Positions 1 to 8,514 of a stretch of DNA of 64,000 bases are shown in pieces. The position numbers were made by a program, and so were the translations under genes. The DNA is taken from the NCBI GenBank assembly GCA_017470345.1, contig JAFUEP010000024.1:157660-221659 (forward strand), in the 5' to 3' direction. The DNA comes from Prevotella sp. (lineage in GTDB: Bacteria; Bacteroidota; Bacteroidia; Bacteroidales; Bacteroidaceae). Numbering within the stretch: position 1 is the stretch's first letter; every line of letters starts with the position of its first letter. Under the pieces are notes generated by a model, which did not search any database, had not been told where the DNA came from, and saw only the letters and a program-made list of their open reading frames with translations.

Positions 1-491
1 GCGCATTCGAACAGCTGTTCCGTGAAAACTATTCACGGCTCTATGCCTATGCGTTCAGCATCCTGCAGTCGGAAGAGGACAGCCGCGACGCCGTCGACGA
101 GGCCTTCGTCGACGCCTGGCACCATCGCGAGGCCATCAGCGAAGGCAAGACCGAATCCTACATCTTCATCAGTCTGCGCAACAAGTGCCTGACGCAGCTG
201 CGTCGACAGACGTCGACCCACCCCCTGAGCGACGCCCTCCTGCACCGCCTCGAGGCCGAGACCGACGAGGAGTGGCGCGAGCGCGAGGAGCGCATCAGCC
301 GCATCGAGCAGGCCATCGGGCAGCTCTCCGAGCGCACCCGCTACGTGCTCCACCAGTGCTACTACGAGCGGCGCACCTATCGCGACGTGGCCCAGCAGCT
401 CGGCATCACCACCGACGGCGTGAAGAAGCACATCACGACGGCGCTGAGGTCGCTGCGCGGCATCTTTAACATAAATAAACACAAAACTTAG
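1..491 (+). CDS. ECF-type RNA polymerase sigma factor (5' end cut off by window)
   Basis: The reading frame is open from base 3 to a TAG at 489-491, giving about 162 residues without a start codon, so the N-terminus lies outside the window. The visible part begins FEQLFRENYSRLYAYAFSIL (region 2.1/2.2-like), continues with an AVDEAFVDAWHHR region 2 segment, and ends with a region 4 helix-turn-helix (YRDVAQQLGITTDGVKKHIT). This is the layout of the Bacteroidetes family 1 ECF sigma-70 factors. It is followed 88 bp later by a FecR anti-sigma gene and then a SusC with an STN domain. The inferred role is to switch on the downstream SusC/D locus when the receptor signals through the anti-sigma factor. 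Confidence 0.93.
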   Translation, partial: AFEQLFRENYSRLYAYAFSILQSEEDSRDAVDEAFVDAWHHREAISEGKTESYIFISLRNKCLTQLRRQTSTHPLSDALLHRLEAETDEEWREREERISRIEQAIGQLSERTRYVLHQCYYERRTYRDVAQQLGITTDGVKKHITTALRSLRGIFNINKHKT

Positions 492-579
492 TACCCATTT
501 CCGCGTTCCCAAGTCTATTTAAATACAAAAAACAAAACATAATCTTATCAAAAACAGATACGACAGAACAACCACTGAT

Positions 580-1683
580 ATGGAAGACATCGACAAGATA
601 GCCTCACCGGAACAGGAGCCCGAGCAGCTCTCAGACGAAGCAGCATGGGACCTGCACTGCGCCTTGGCCCGTCGGCACGCCGCAGCGCCCGACGTCGACG
701 AGGCGTGGCAGCGCTTCCGCCATGCCACCGGCCACCGCGACGGCCACCGCACCCTCTGGCGCGTGGCGGCCGTGGCGGCTGCCATCGCTGTTGCCGTGGG
801 GCTCTTCGTCCAGCTGTTGTCAAAGGATCACACGCCCGAGCGGCTCACGTCTGACGCCGTCATCGTGCTCCAGCACGACGAGGCCGACACGATGGGCGTG
901 ACGATGACCCGCGAGTTCGACGCCCTGACCGACGCCAGCCCCGCTCCGTCGACGCCCAAGCGGCCTGTGGCCACGACGCGCGTGGTCGTCGACGACGACG
1001 TCAACTTCGCCTCGCCCCGGGGCAACCGCGACATGCAGATGCCCTCGGTCGTGCTCATGACGACCCCCCGTGGCCGCGACCTCCACCTGACGCTCAGCGA
1101 CGGCACCCGCGTGTGGATGAACGCCGACAGCCGTCTGCAGTTTCCCGAGCAGTTCGGAGCCGGGCGGCGCGTCGTCCGGCTGACGGGCGAGGCCTACTTC
1201 GAGGTGGCCAAGGACGCCTCGCGGCCCTTCGTCGTCGAGAGCAGCTACATGACCGCCACCGTCCTCGGCACCACATTCAACATGCGGGCCTACTCGGCCG
1301 CCGACGCCAGCCTCGCGCTCGTCGAGGGCCGTGTCAGCGTGAAGCCCGCCGCCGGCGGACAGCCCCTCGTCGTCAGTCCCGGCCAGGAGGCGACGCTCAG
1401 CGCCGCCCGCACGGCCTTCGCCGTCCGCAAGGCCGACACCTACGGACTGACGCAGCGCAAGGAAGGGCTCTTCTACTTCCACGACGCCACGATGCGTCAG
1501 ATCATGACCGAGCTGGGCCGATGGTACAACAAGACGGTCGTCTTCGAGGACGCCAGCCTCATGGACATGCGCCTCCACTTCGTGGCCGAGCGCTCGCTGT
1601 CGCTGCCCCAGGTCATCAACCGCCTCTCCGAAATCGACGGCGTCCGCATCACGCTCAGCGCCGACGACATCACCATCGAGTAG
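580..1683 (+). CDS. FecR family anti-sigma factor with DUF4974 C-terminus
   Basis: A 367-residue inner-membrane anti-sigma factor. Residues 1-60 are the cytoplasmic sigma-binding part, about 61-80 form one membrane helix (VAAVAAAIAVAVGLF), and the FecR domain spans about 165-265 (LSDGTRVWMNADSRLQFPEQ, then LTGEAYFEVAKD, VLGTTFNMRAY and ALVEGRVSV). The last ~75 residues are a DUF4974-type domain starting KEGLFYFHDATMRQI. In Bacteroidetes such proteins hold the neighbouring ECF sigma factor inactive until the STN domain of the partner receptor contacts their periplasmic domain. The order sigma, FecR, STN-SusC is fully preserved here. The start at 580 is the only ATG giving the full cytoplasmic segment. 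Confidence 0.95.
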   Translation: MEDIDKIASPEQEPEQLSDEAAWDLHCALARRHAAAPDVDEAWQRFRHATGHRDGHRTLWRVAAVAAAIAVAVGLFVQLLSKDHTPERLTSDAVIVLQHDEADTMGVTMTREFDALTDASPAPSTPKRPVATTRVVVDDDVNFASPRGNRDMQMPSVVLMTTPRGRDLHLTLSDGTRVWMNADSRLQFPEQFGAGRRVVRLTGEAYFEVAKDASRPFVVESSYMTATVLGTTFNMRAYSAADASLALVEGRVSVKPAAGGQPLVVSPGQEATLSAARTAFAVRKADTYGLTQRKEGLFYFHDATMRQIMTELGRWYNKTVVFEDASLMDMRLHFVAERSLSLPQVINRLSEIDGVRITLSADDITIE

Positions 1684-1693
1684 GCACCCCCAA

Positions 1694-1890
1694 GATTCAG
1701 AATATTCTTTACAACAACCACGTATGCTAACGGCAAAGCGGCGCTTCTCGAGCAGAGAAGTGCCGCTTTTTTCATCGAGAAGCGGTCCTTTTCTCATCGA
1801 GAAGCGCCGCTTCTTTTTGTAATAATGACAAATGCGCTGATTTACAGATGCTTGTGGTTTCTTGACAAAACATTACGAATTTCCTTTACA
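1694..1890 (+). repeat. Copy 1 of the ~195-bp AAGCGGNNCTT structured element
   Basis: The gap between fecR and susC (1684-2076) holds this element. It starts with GATTCAGAATATTCTTTAC, has a core at 1735-1814 with four 11-mer words of the type AAGCGGNNCTT in +,-,+,- order that fold as two hairpins, and ends about 75 bp later with GAATTTCCTTTACA. Both ends carry the same direct motif GAATnTTnnTTTACA. Other copies lie at 15343-15536 (inverted), 33899-34093 and 42615-42815 (inverted). It may terminate fecR transcription or act in the susC leader. The rest of the gap (1891-2076) shows no further gene. Confidence 0.8.
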
Positions 1891-2076
1891 ATCCGTCGCC
1901 GCCGCGCCGTCGTCGCCGCCCACCATGAAAAAGAAAGCCAGAAAAGCGCGAAAACCCCTATTTTTTCAAAAAACAGCATTTTTTGCTTACAATTTGGTAC
2001 CCGTCCGCCCGATTTTCAGTCTTTTTTAATAAGAAGCGAACAACCATACAACCAATCTATCACTAAAATCATTGTT

Positions 2077-5000
2077 ATGAAGAAAGAGACATCTCTCGCG
2101 AAAGCCTTGGCTCTGCTGATCCTGCTGTTCACGGCAATCACTGCGGCCGCCCAGGGCAACAAAGTGACATTGAAATGTGATGGCATGCCGCTGCCCGACG
2201 CCTTGCAGAAGGTGGAACAGCTGTCAGGCTATTACAAGATCAACTTCAACTACGGCGACCTCAGCCGCCAGAAGGTGACAGCCGACATCCGCCAGGCCGA
2301 CGCCCCCGAGGCCGTCCGACAGCTGCTGCGCTCGCTGCCCTACAGCGTGACGACCAAGGGGCAGTTCATCCAGGTCAACCACAACGGCAGCGGACAGAAC
2401 GGCGGATGGGCCCCCGAGGGCAACACCGTCACGGGCCGCCTGCTCGACGCTGAGGGCAACCCGCTCATCGGCGCCACGGTGAAGGTCAGCGGCACGCAGC
2501 GCGCCACCGTCACCGACACCGACGGCCGCTACACGCTCGACGGCGTGCGCCAGGGCGACATGCTCGAATACAGCTACATCGGCATGAAGACCTACCGGCG
2601 CCGCGCCAGCCTGAAGGACGTCAGCATCATCCTCGAGCCCGACGCCACCACGCTGAGCGACGTCGTCGTCACCGGCATGCACACGATGGACAAGCGCCTC
2701 TTCACCGGATCGACCACCTTCATCGACGCCGCCGAGGCCAAGCTCGACGGTGTGCCCGACATCTCGCGCTCGCTCGAGGGCCGCGCCGCCGGCGTCACCG
2801 TCCAGAACGTCACCGGCACCTTCGGCACCGCACCCCGCATCCAGGTGCGCGGCGCCACGTCGATCTACGGCAACTCCACGCCGCTCTGGATCGTCGACGG
2901 CGTCATCCAGGAAAACGTCATCGAGGTCAACACCGACGACCTCTCATCCGGCAACGCCGAGACGCTGCTCTCGAGCGCCATCGCCGGCCTGAACGCCGAC
3001 GACATCGAGTCGTTCCAGATCCTGCGCGACGGCTCCGCCACGTCTATCTATGGTGCGCGCGCCATGGCCGGCGTCATCGTCATCAACACGAAGAAGGGCA
3101 CGGCCGGCAAGACCAACGTCAACTACACGGGTGAGTTCACCATGCGACTCGTGCCCTCCTACCAGAACTTCAACATCATGAACTCGCAGGAGCAGATGTC
3201 GGTCTATCAGGAGCTGCAGCGCAAGGGCTACCTCAACCCCGCAGACGTCATCAACGCCAGCCAGTCGGGCGTCTACGGCAAGCTGGCCGAGCTCATCCAG
3301 GACGGCACGGTGCTCAACACCGACGCCGGCCGCAACCAGTGGCTGCGCCAGCAGGAGGTGCGCAACACCGACTGGTTCGACGAGCTCTTCTCGAACAGCA
3401 TCATGCAGAACCACTCCGTCAGCGTCTCCACCGGCACGCAGAAGGCCCAGCACTACGCCTCCATCTCCGGCATGTTCGACCCGGGCTGGTATAAGCAGAG
3501 CCGCGTGAAGCGATATACGGCCAACGTCAGCTCGACGTTCAACTTCTCCAACAAGCTGCGGCTGCAGCTCAACGCCAACGCCTCGACGCGCGAGCAGCGC
3601 GCACCCGGCACCCTCTCATCGGAGGTCAACCTCGTCAGCGGCGAGGTCAGCCGAGCCTTCGACATCAACCCCTACAGCTACTCGCTCAACACCTCGCGCA
3701 CGCTCGACCCGCGGGAGTCGTACATCCGCAACTTCAGCCGGTTCAACATCTTCAAGGAGCTTGAGGAGAACTACATCGACCTGAACACCAACGAGTTCAA
3801 GATCCAGGGACTGCTCGCCTACAAGCCCATACAGGGACTGGAGCTCAGCGCCCTCGGCGCCCTGAAGCGCGCCTCCTCGTCGTCGGAGCACAACGCCACC
3901 GAGTTCTCCAACCAGGCCAACGCCTACCGCGCCATGCCCAACACGCTGGTGCGCGACGCCAACCCCTACCTCTACACCGACCCCACCGACCCCTACGCCG
4001 TGCCCACGTCGGTGCTGCCCACGGGCGGCATCTACGACCGCAACGACTATCGCATGACGTCGTGGGACTTCCGCGCCACGGCCGCCTACAACCACGTCTG
4101 GGCCGACACCCACATCATGAACCTCTTCGGCGGACTCGAGGCTAACAGCGTCGAGCGCGACAACACGTGGATGCGCGCATGGGGCATGCAGTACGAATAT
4201 TCCTACACGGGCAACTTCAACCCCAGCGTCTTCGACAAGATCAAGGAGGAGGGCACCGGCTACTACAGCCGGTCGACCGCACTGGAGCGCACCGCCGCCT
4301 TCTTCGGCACCGCCACCTATTCTTATAAGGGACGCTACATCGTCAACGGCACACTGCGCTACGAGGGCACCAACACCCTCGGACGCGACCGCCAGAGCCG
4401 ATGGCTGCCCACGTGGAACGTCTCGGCAGCATGGAACGCCCACGAGGAAGCCTTCTTCGAGGCCTTCAAGCCCACCTTCTCGCACTTCACCCTCAAGGGC
4501 TCCTACTCGCTGACGGCCGACCGCGGCCCCTACAGCATCTCGAACTCGAGCGCCATCATGAACAGCATCGTCGTCTGGCGACCCCTGAGCGACGACCAGG
4601 AGACGGCCATCCAGATCACCGAGCCGGGCAACTCCGAGCTGACCTACGAGAAGAAGCACGAGCTCTCGCTCACAGCCGACATGGGATTCCTCAACAACCG
4701 CATCAACCTCGAGATGAGCTGGTATAAGCGCAACAACTACGACCTCATCGGCCCCATCACCGTCTCGGGCGTCGGCGGATTCGTCGACAAGTTCGGCAAC
4801 ATCGCCGACATGAAGTCGAGCGGATTCGAGCTCTCGCTCTCGACGAAGAACATCAAGACCGAGGACTTCGAATGGAACACCACCTTCCTCTACTCGCACC
4901 AGCACAACGAGGTGACCAACCTGAAGAACACGGCGCGCGTCATCGACCTCGTACGCTCCAACGGCTTCGCCCTCGAGGGCTACCCCGTACGCTCGCTCTT

Positions 5001-5658
5001 CTCCATACCCTTCAGCCGCCTCAACAGCGAGGGCATCCCGATGTTCAACGTCGGCGGAGGACTGGAGACCTACAAGGACGTCAACTTCCAGGAGTATGCC
5101 GACCTGAGCTGGATGAAGTATGAGGGCTCGACCGACCCCACCGACTACGGCTCGCTGGAGAATGTCTTCAAGTATAAGGGCTTCCGGCTGACGGCCTTCA
5201 TCGTCTATTCCTTCGGCAACAAGGTGCGCCTCGACCCCGTCTTCAGCAACCAGTACACCGACCTCGACGCCACGCCGCGCGAGTTCAACAACCGCTGGTC
5301 GGCAGGCGGCGAGGAGGCGATGACCACCGTCCCCGTCATACCCTCCGTGCGCCAGAACTACATCTACGGCGCCTCCAACCTCGCCATCGCATACAATGCC
5401 TACAACTACTCGAGCGAGCGCGTGGCCAAGGGCGACTTCATCCGCATGAAGGAGATCTCGCTCGACTACACCTTCCCGCGCCACTGGCTGCAGCCCATCG
5501 GTGTGCAGAACGTCAACCTGAAGCTGCAGGCCACCAACCTCTTCCTCATCTACGCTGACAAGAAGCTCAACGGCATGGACCCCGAGTTCTTCAACACCGG
5601 CGGCGTGGCCTCACCCATGCCGCGGCAGTTCACGTTCACCGTCCGACTGGGATTCTGA
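2077..5658 (+). CDS. SusC family TonB-dependent outer-membrane transporter with STN signalling domain
   Basis: A 1193-residue outer-membrane transporter. The chosen ATG at 2077 gives a clean signal peptide (MKKETSLAKALALLILLFTA, cleavage near AAAQ). Residues about 28-98 are a secretin/TonB N-terminal (STN) domain, and about 110-195 a carboxypeptidase-regulatory-like domain (VTGRLLDAEGNPLIGATVKV). A TonB-box-like stretch (LSDVVVTGM), a plug domain with NTKKGTAGKTNVNY and a long beta-barrel follow, ending in aromatic F (TFTVRLGF). The frame is open further upstream, but that part crosses a hairpin repeat and looks non-coding. The STN domain plus the upstream ECF sigma/FecR pair indicates trans-envelope signalling. 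The substrate cannot be read; no glycoside hydrolase or PKD gene lies nearby. Confidence 0.96.
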   Translation: MKKETSLAKALALLILLFTAITAAAQGNKVTLKCDGMPLPDALQKVEQLSGYYKINFNYGDLSRQKVTADIRQADAPEAVRQLLRSLPYSVTTKGQFIQVNHNGSGQNGGWAPEGNTVTGRLLDAEGNPLIGATVKVSGTQRATVTDTDGRYTLDGVRQGDMLEYSYIGMKTYRRRASLKDVSIILEPDATTLSDVVVTGMHTMDKRLFTGSTTFIDAAEAKLDGVPDISRSLEGRAAGVTVQNVTGTFGTAPRIQVRGATSIYGNSTPLWIVDGVIQENVIEVNTDDLSSGNAETLLSSAIAGLNADDIESFQILRDGSATSIYGARAMAGVIVINTKKGTAGKTNVNYTGEFTMRLVPSYQNFNIMNSQEQMSVYQELQRKGYLNPADVINASQSGVYGKLAELIQDGTVLNTDAGRNQWLRQQEVRNTDWFDELFSNSIMQNHSVSVSTGTQKAQHYASISGMFDPGWYKQSRVKRYTANVSSTFNFSNKLRLQLNANASTREQRAPGTLSSEVNLVSGEVSRAFDINPYSYSLNTSRTLDPRESYIRNFSRFNIFKELEENYIDLNTNEFKIQGLLAYKPIQGLELSALGALKRASSSSEHNATEFSNQANAYRAMPNTLVRDANPYLYTDPTDPYAVPTSVLPTGGIYDRNDYRMTSWDFRATAAYNHVWADTHIMNLFGGLEANSVERDNTWMRAWGMQYEYSYTGNFNPSVFDKIKEEGTGYYSRSTALERTAAFFGTATYSYKGRYIVNGTLRYEGTNTLGRDRQSRWLPTWNVSAAWNAHEEAFFEAFKPTFSHFTLKGSYSLTADRGPYSISNSSAIMNSIVVWRPLSDDQETAIQITEPGNSELTYEKKHELSLTADMGFLNNRINLEMSWYKRNNYDLIGPITVSGVGGFVDKFGNIADMKSSGFELSLSTKNIKTEDFEWNTTFLYSHQHNEVTNLKNTARVIDLVRSNGFALEGYPVRSLFSIPFSRLNSEGIPMFNVGGGLETYKDVNFQEYADLSWMKYEGSTDPTDYGSLENVFKYKGFRLTAFIVYSFGNKVRLDPVFSNQYTDLDATPREFNNRWSAGGEEAMTTVPVIPSVRQNYIYGASNLAIAYNAYNYSSERVAKGDFIRMKEISLDYTFPRHWLQPIGVQNVNLKLQATNLFLIYADKKLNGMDPEFFNTGGVASPMPRQFTFTVRLGF

Positions 5659-5692
5659 TTAGATAATAGATAAAAGATAATAGATAATAGAT
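5659..5692 (+). repeat. Short tandem repeat, AGATAAT type
   Basis: The whole spacer between susC and susD is a tandem array of AGATAAT/AGATAAA-like heptamers. The same unit type fills the gap after susD (7416-7470) and, on the other strand, the aroQ 3' end (40943-40980). Confidence 0.85.
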
Positions 5693-7435
5693 ATGATTAC
5701 AAGATATATCCGAAAAATAGCAGCTGCTGTCTTCGTTTGTTGCGCCAGCTGCGCAACCTTCACCAGCTGCAACGACTTCCTCGACGAGACGCCCGACGGA
5801 CGCATCAGCGTCGACAACACGGGCAAGATCCGCGCACTGCTCACCACGGCCTATCCCGACGTCACCTACGTCCGAATGACCGAGCTGGCCAGCGACAACG
5901 CCGACGACCTCAACGGCGACCTCAACGGCAACTACGACCGCTTCTCCGAGCAGTGCTTCCGATGGCAGGAGGTCACCGAGAGCGACAACGAGAGCCCCAC
6001 GATGGTCTGGCAGGGCTACTACGCTGCCATCGCCGCCGCCAACAACGCCCTCGTGGCCATCGACAACCTCGGAGGGGCCGCCGCCAGCGACACGCTCCGC
6101 GCCCTGCGCGCCGAGGCGCTGCTCTGCCGCGCCTTCTCGCACTTCATGCTGACCAACCTGTTCTGCCTTAACTACTCGAAACAACACAGCCAGACCGACC
6201 CCGGCATACCCTACATCACCGAGCCGGAGACGACCCTCAACCCGCAGTATGACCGCGGCACCGTCGCCCACGACTACGAGATGATCGAGCGCGACCTGCT
6301 CGAGGGACTACAGCTCATGAGCGACGCCATCTACACCGTGCCGTCCTATCACTTCAACACGCGGGCGGCCTACACCTTCGCCTCGCGCTTCTACCTCTTC
6401 TACCAGCAGCCCGAGAAGGTCATCCAGTACGCCACGCTCGCACTCGACGACAACCCGCAGTCGCTCATGCGCGACTACGACGTCATGCAGTCGATGCCCA
6501 CCGACGACATGCAGCCCCGCTCGCGGCAGTATGTCTCGTCGACCGAGCCCGCCAACTTCCTCCTGCTGCCCGTCTACAGCACCGACCAGTACTACTTCCA
6601 GGGCTACTCCACCGGCGGACGATTCAACAACAACCACTACATCGGACAGGCCGAGGAGTTCTTCGCCACGCCCTGGATGCCCTCCGTCGAGGCCGCCCAG
6701 CAGTCGCAGAACCTCTATCGCTTCTACTGGTTCTACAGCCAGACCTACGACAAGTTCCTCCTGCCCAAGCAGCCCGCCTACTTCCAGGAGACCAACTCGA
6801 ACACCCACACGGGCTACTACCGCACCGTCGTCGTCGCACTGAAGGCTGAGGAGGCCCTGCTCAACCGCGCCGAGGCCTACGTCCTGACGGGTCAGAACCA
6901 GAAGGCGCTCGACGACATCAACGTATGGACACGCAACTTCGTCGTCGACTCCGTCACCTACGTCAGCGGCGGCCACTACAACTGGGACCCCTTCGAGTAT
7001 GTCGTGGAGTACAGCACCGAGCAGGTGCCTAACCAGCTGACCTTCGAGAGCATCCGCGAGTGGGCCTCCAAGTGGGGCTACTACCAGCCGCAGCAGCCCC
7101 TGCCGCGCAAGCGCCTCAACCCCGAGTTCGTCAGCCTCACCGAGGGCTCCACTCAGGAGGACCTGCTGCAGTGTCTGCTGCTCATCCGCCGACTGGAGTT
7201 CCTGCATGAGGGCATGCGATGGTTCGACATCAAGCGCTACGGCATGAAGATCTACCGCCGAGAGATCAACGCGGCCCTCAACATGCTGACACTGACCGAC
7301 TCTATGTCCTACCGCGACCCGCGTCAGGCCCTCCAGATTCCCTTCGAGGTGCAGGCCGCCGGCATCACGCCCAACGCCCGCCCCGAGGCCGAGCCCGCGG
7401 CCTTCGCCACTTGGAAGATAACAGATAACAGATAA
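5693..7435 (+). CDS. SusD/RagB family surface nutrient-binding lipoprotein
   Basis: A 580-residue lipoprotein that would sit on top of the SusC barrel and capture its ligand. The signal peptide ends in a lipobox FTSC with Cys26 as lipid anchor. NDFLDETPDGRI is the hallmark start of mature SusD proteins. Later SusD motifs are visible, such as ALRAEALLCRAFSHFMLTNL (helical TPR-like part) and RRLEFLHEGMRWFDIKRYG near the C-terminus. It lies 34 bp downstream of susC, in the same operon. The last residues (KITDNR, then stop) are encoded by the tandem repeat that fills the following gap, so the original C-terminus may have been altered. Confidence 0.96.
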   Translation: MITRYIRKIAAAVFVCCASCATFTSCNDFLDETPDGRISVDNTGKIRALLTTAYPDVTYVRMTELASDNADDLNGDLNGNYDRFSEQCFRWQEVTESDNESPTMVWQGYYAAIAAANNALVAIDNLGGAAASDTLRALRAEALLCRAFSHFMLTNLFCLNYSKQHSQTDPGIPYITEPETTLNPQYDRGTVAHDYEMIERDLLEGLQLMSDAIYTVPSYHFNTRAAYTFASRFYLFYQQPEKVIQYATLALDDNPQSLMRDYDVMQSMPTDDMQPRSRQYVSSTEPANFLLLPVYSTDQYYFQGYSTGGRFNNNHYIGQAEEFFATPWMPSVEAAQQSQNLYRFYWFYSQTYDKFLLPKQPAYFQETNSNTHTGYYRTVVVALKAEEALLNRAEAYVLTGQNQKALDDINVWTRNFVVDSVTYVSGGHYNWDPFEYVVEYSTEQVPNQLTFESIREWASKWGYYQPQQPLPRKRLNPEFVSLTEGSTQEDLLQCLLLIRRLEFLHEGMRWFDIKRYGMKIYRREINAALNMLTLTDSMSYRDPRQALQIPFEVQAAGITPNARPEAEPAAFATWKITDNR

Positions 7436-7470
7436 CAGATAAGAGATAATAGATAATAGATAATAGATAT
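7416..7470 (+). repeat. Tandem AGATAACAG/AGATAAT repeat running into the susD 3' end
   Basis: Units of AGATAACAG then AGATAAT/AGATAAG occupy the spacer between susD and the zinc lipoprotein gene and already start inside the susD reading frame, supplying its last codons and stop. Confidence 0.85.
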
Positions 7471-7474
7471 TGAT

Positions 7475-8434
7475 ATGAATACGAAATATTTCCTGAAAGT
7501 CGGGCTGACGGTCCTCCTGGGCGTCAACATCGCTGCGGCCCTCACCAGCTGCTCCGGCGACGACGACGTCGACACCGCCATCAGCGTCATCACCGACAAG
7601 CAGACACCAGAGAACGACCTCGACCGATGGCTCATGAAGAACTACGTCGAGCCATACAACATCGAGATGCGCTACCGTTGGGAGGACAACGAGATGCAGA
7701 TGGACTACATCCTCGTCCCAGCCAAGTATGAGAACGCCATTCGCATGGCCAAGATCCTGAAGTATATCTGCTTCGACGCCTTCGACGAGGTCACTGGCAG
7801 CAAGCAGTTCATCCGCAACTACTTCCCGAAGATCATCCAGCTCGTGGGCAACCCCGGATGGAGCCCCAGCGCCGACGGCTCCTACATCCTCGGACAGGCC
7901 GAGGGAGGCTACAAGATCAGCCTCTACTACGTCAACCACCTCGGCGACCAGTACTACGACGCCAACTGGCAGTCGCACGACGTCATCACCAGCCGCGAGC
8001 AGCTCAATGCCAACTACTTCCACACCATCATCCACGAGTTTGCACACGTCTTCCACCAGAAGGTGCCCTACAGCAACGCCTTCACCCAGATCACCGGCAC
8101 AGACTACGTCGGAGGCATGTACTCCAGCGTCTTCTCATCCAACGACGACCCGCGTGCCTACCTCATGGGATTCGTCACAGCCTATGCCGCATGCAACGCC
8201 GACGAGGACTTCGCCGAGACTTTCTCGACCTACATCTGCTCCACGCCCGAGGAGTTTGAGCTCATCCTCACCACCGCCGGCGCCAGCGGCCGGCAGCTCC
8301 TGGAGCGCAAGATCTCGATGGTGCGCAACTACTTCCGCTCTAACTGGGGCCTCGACCTCGACCGTGTGCGCGACGCCGTCCAGAAGCGCGAGGCCAACCT
8401 CGAGGGCCAGGACTTCGACGACATCAGCATCTGA
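7475..8434 (+). CDS. Substrate import-associated zinc metallohydrolase lipoprotein (HExxH)
   Basis: A 319-residue lipoprotein with a lipobox LTSC (Cys26). It has a zinc-protease motif HEFAHVFHQ at residues 187-195, with a further acidic region ADEDFAETFS about 55 residues later that could provide the third ligand. Length, motif and position directly after SusD match the Bacteroidetes family of import-associated zinc lipoproteins (putative zinc-binding metallopeptidase type), which accompany SusC/SusD pairs and DUF4302 proteins. Its biochemical activity is not established for the family as far as I know; proteolysis is an inference from the motif. The N-terminal region NIAAALTSC is nearly the same as that of the next gene (NIAAALTGC), suggesting shared signal-peptide ancestry. 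Confidence 0.88.
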   Translation: MNTKYFLKVGLTVLLGVNIAAALTSCSGDDDVDTAISVITDKQTPENDLDRWLMKNYVEPYNIEMRYRWEDNEMQMDYILVPAKYENAIRMAKILKYICFDAFDEVTGSKQFIRNYFPKIIQLVGNPGWSPSADGSYILGQAEGGYKISLYYVNHLGDQYYDANWQSHDVITSREQLNANYFHTIIHEFAHVFHQKVPYSNAFTQITGTDYVGGMYSSVFSSNDDPRAYLMGFVTAYAACNADEDFAETFSTYICSTPEEFELILTTAGASGRQLLERKISMVRNYFRSNWGLDLDRVRDAVQKREANLEGQDFDDISI

Positions 8435-8435
8435 G

Positions 8436-8513
8436 TGCATAGTTCATAGTGTATAGTTCATAGTGCATAGTGCATAGTGCATAGTTCATAGTTAACAGTT
8501 TACAGTTTACAGT
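8436..8513 (+). repeat. Tandem CATAGT-type repeat in the operon spacer
   Basis: The 80-bp gap between the zinc lipoprotein and DUF4302 genes consists of CATAGTGCATAGTTCATAGT-like units turning into ACAGTTT units just before the next ATG. No gene lies in it. Confidence 0.8.
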
Positions 8514-8514
8514 T

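Noticed and set aside
1825-2076. N-terminal extension of SusC to 1825
   Set aside because: The extension overlaps the repeat element, lacks conservation features and would bury the signal peptide.
3616-5484. Long minus-strand open frame opposite susC (622 codons)
   Set aside because: Antisense shadow of a GC-rich gene; no signal, motif or promoter, and the plus strand is clearly SusC.
6308-8056. Minus-strand open frame spanning the susD end and the next gene
   Set aside because: It crosses a tandem-repeat spacer and overlaps two well-supported lipoprotein genes.
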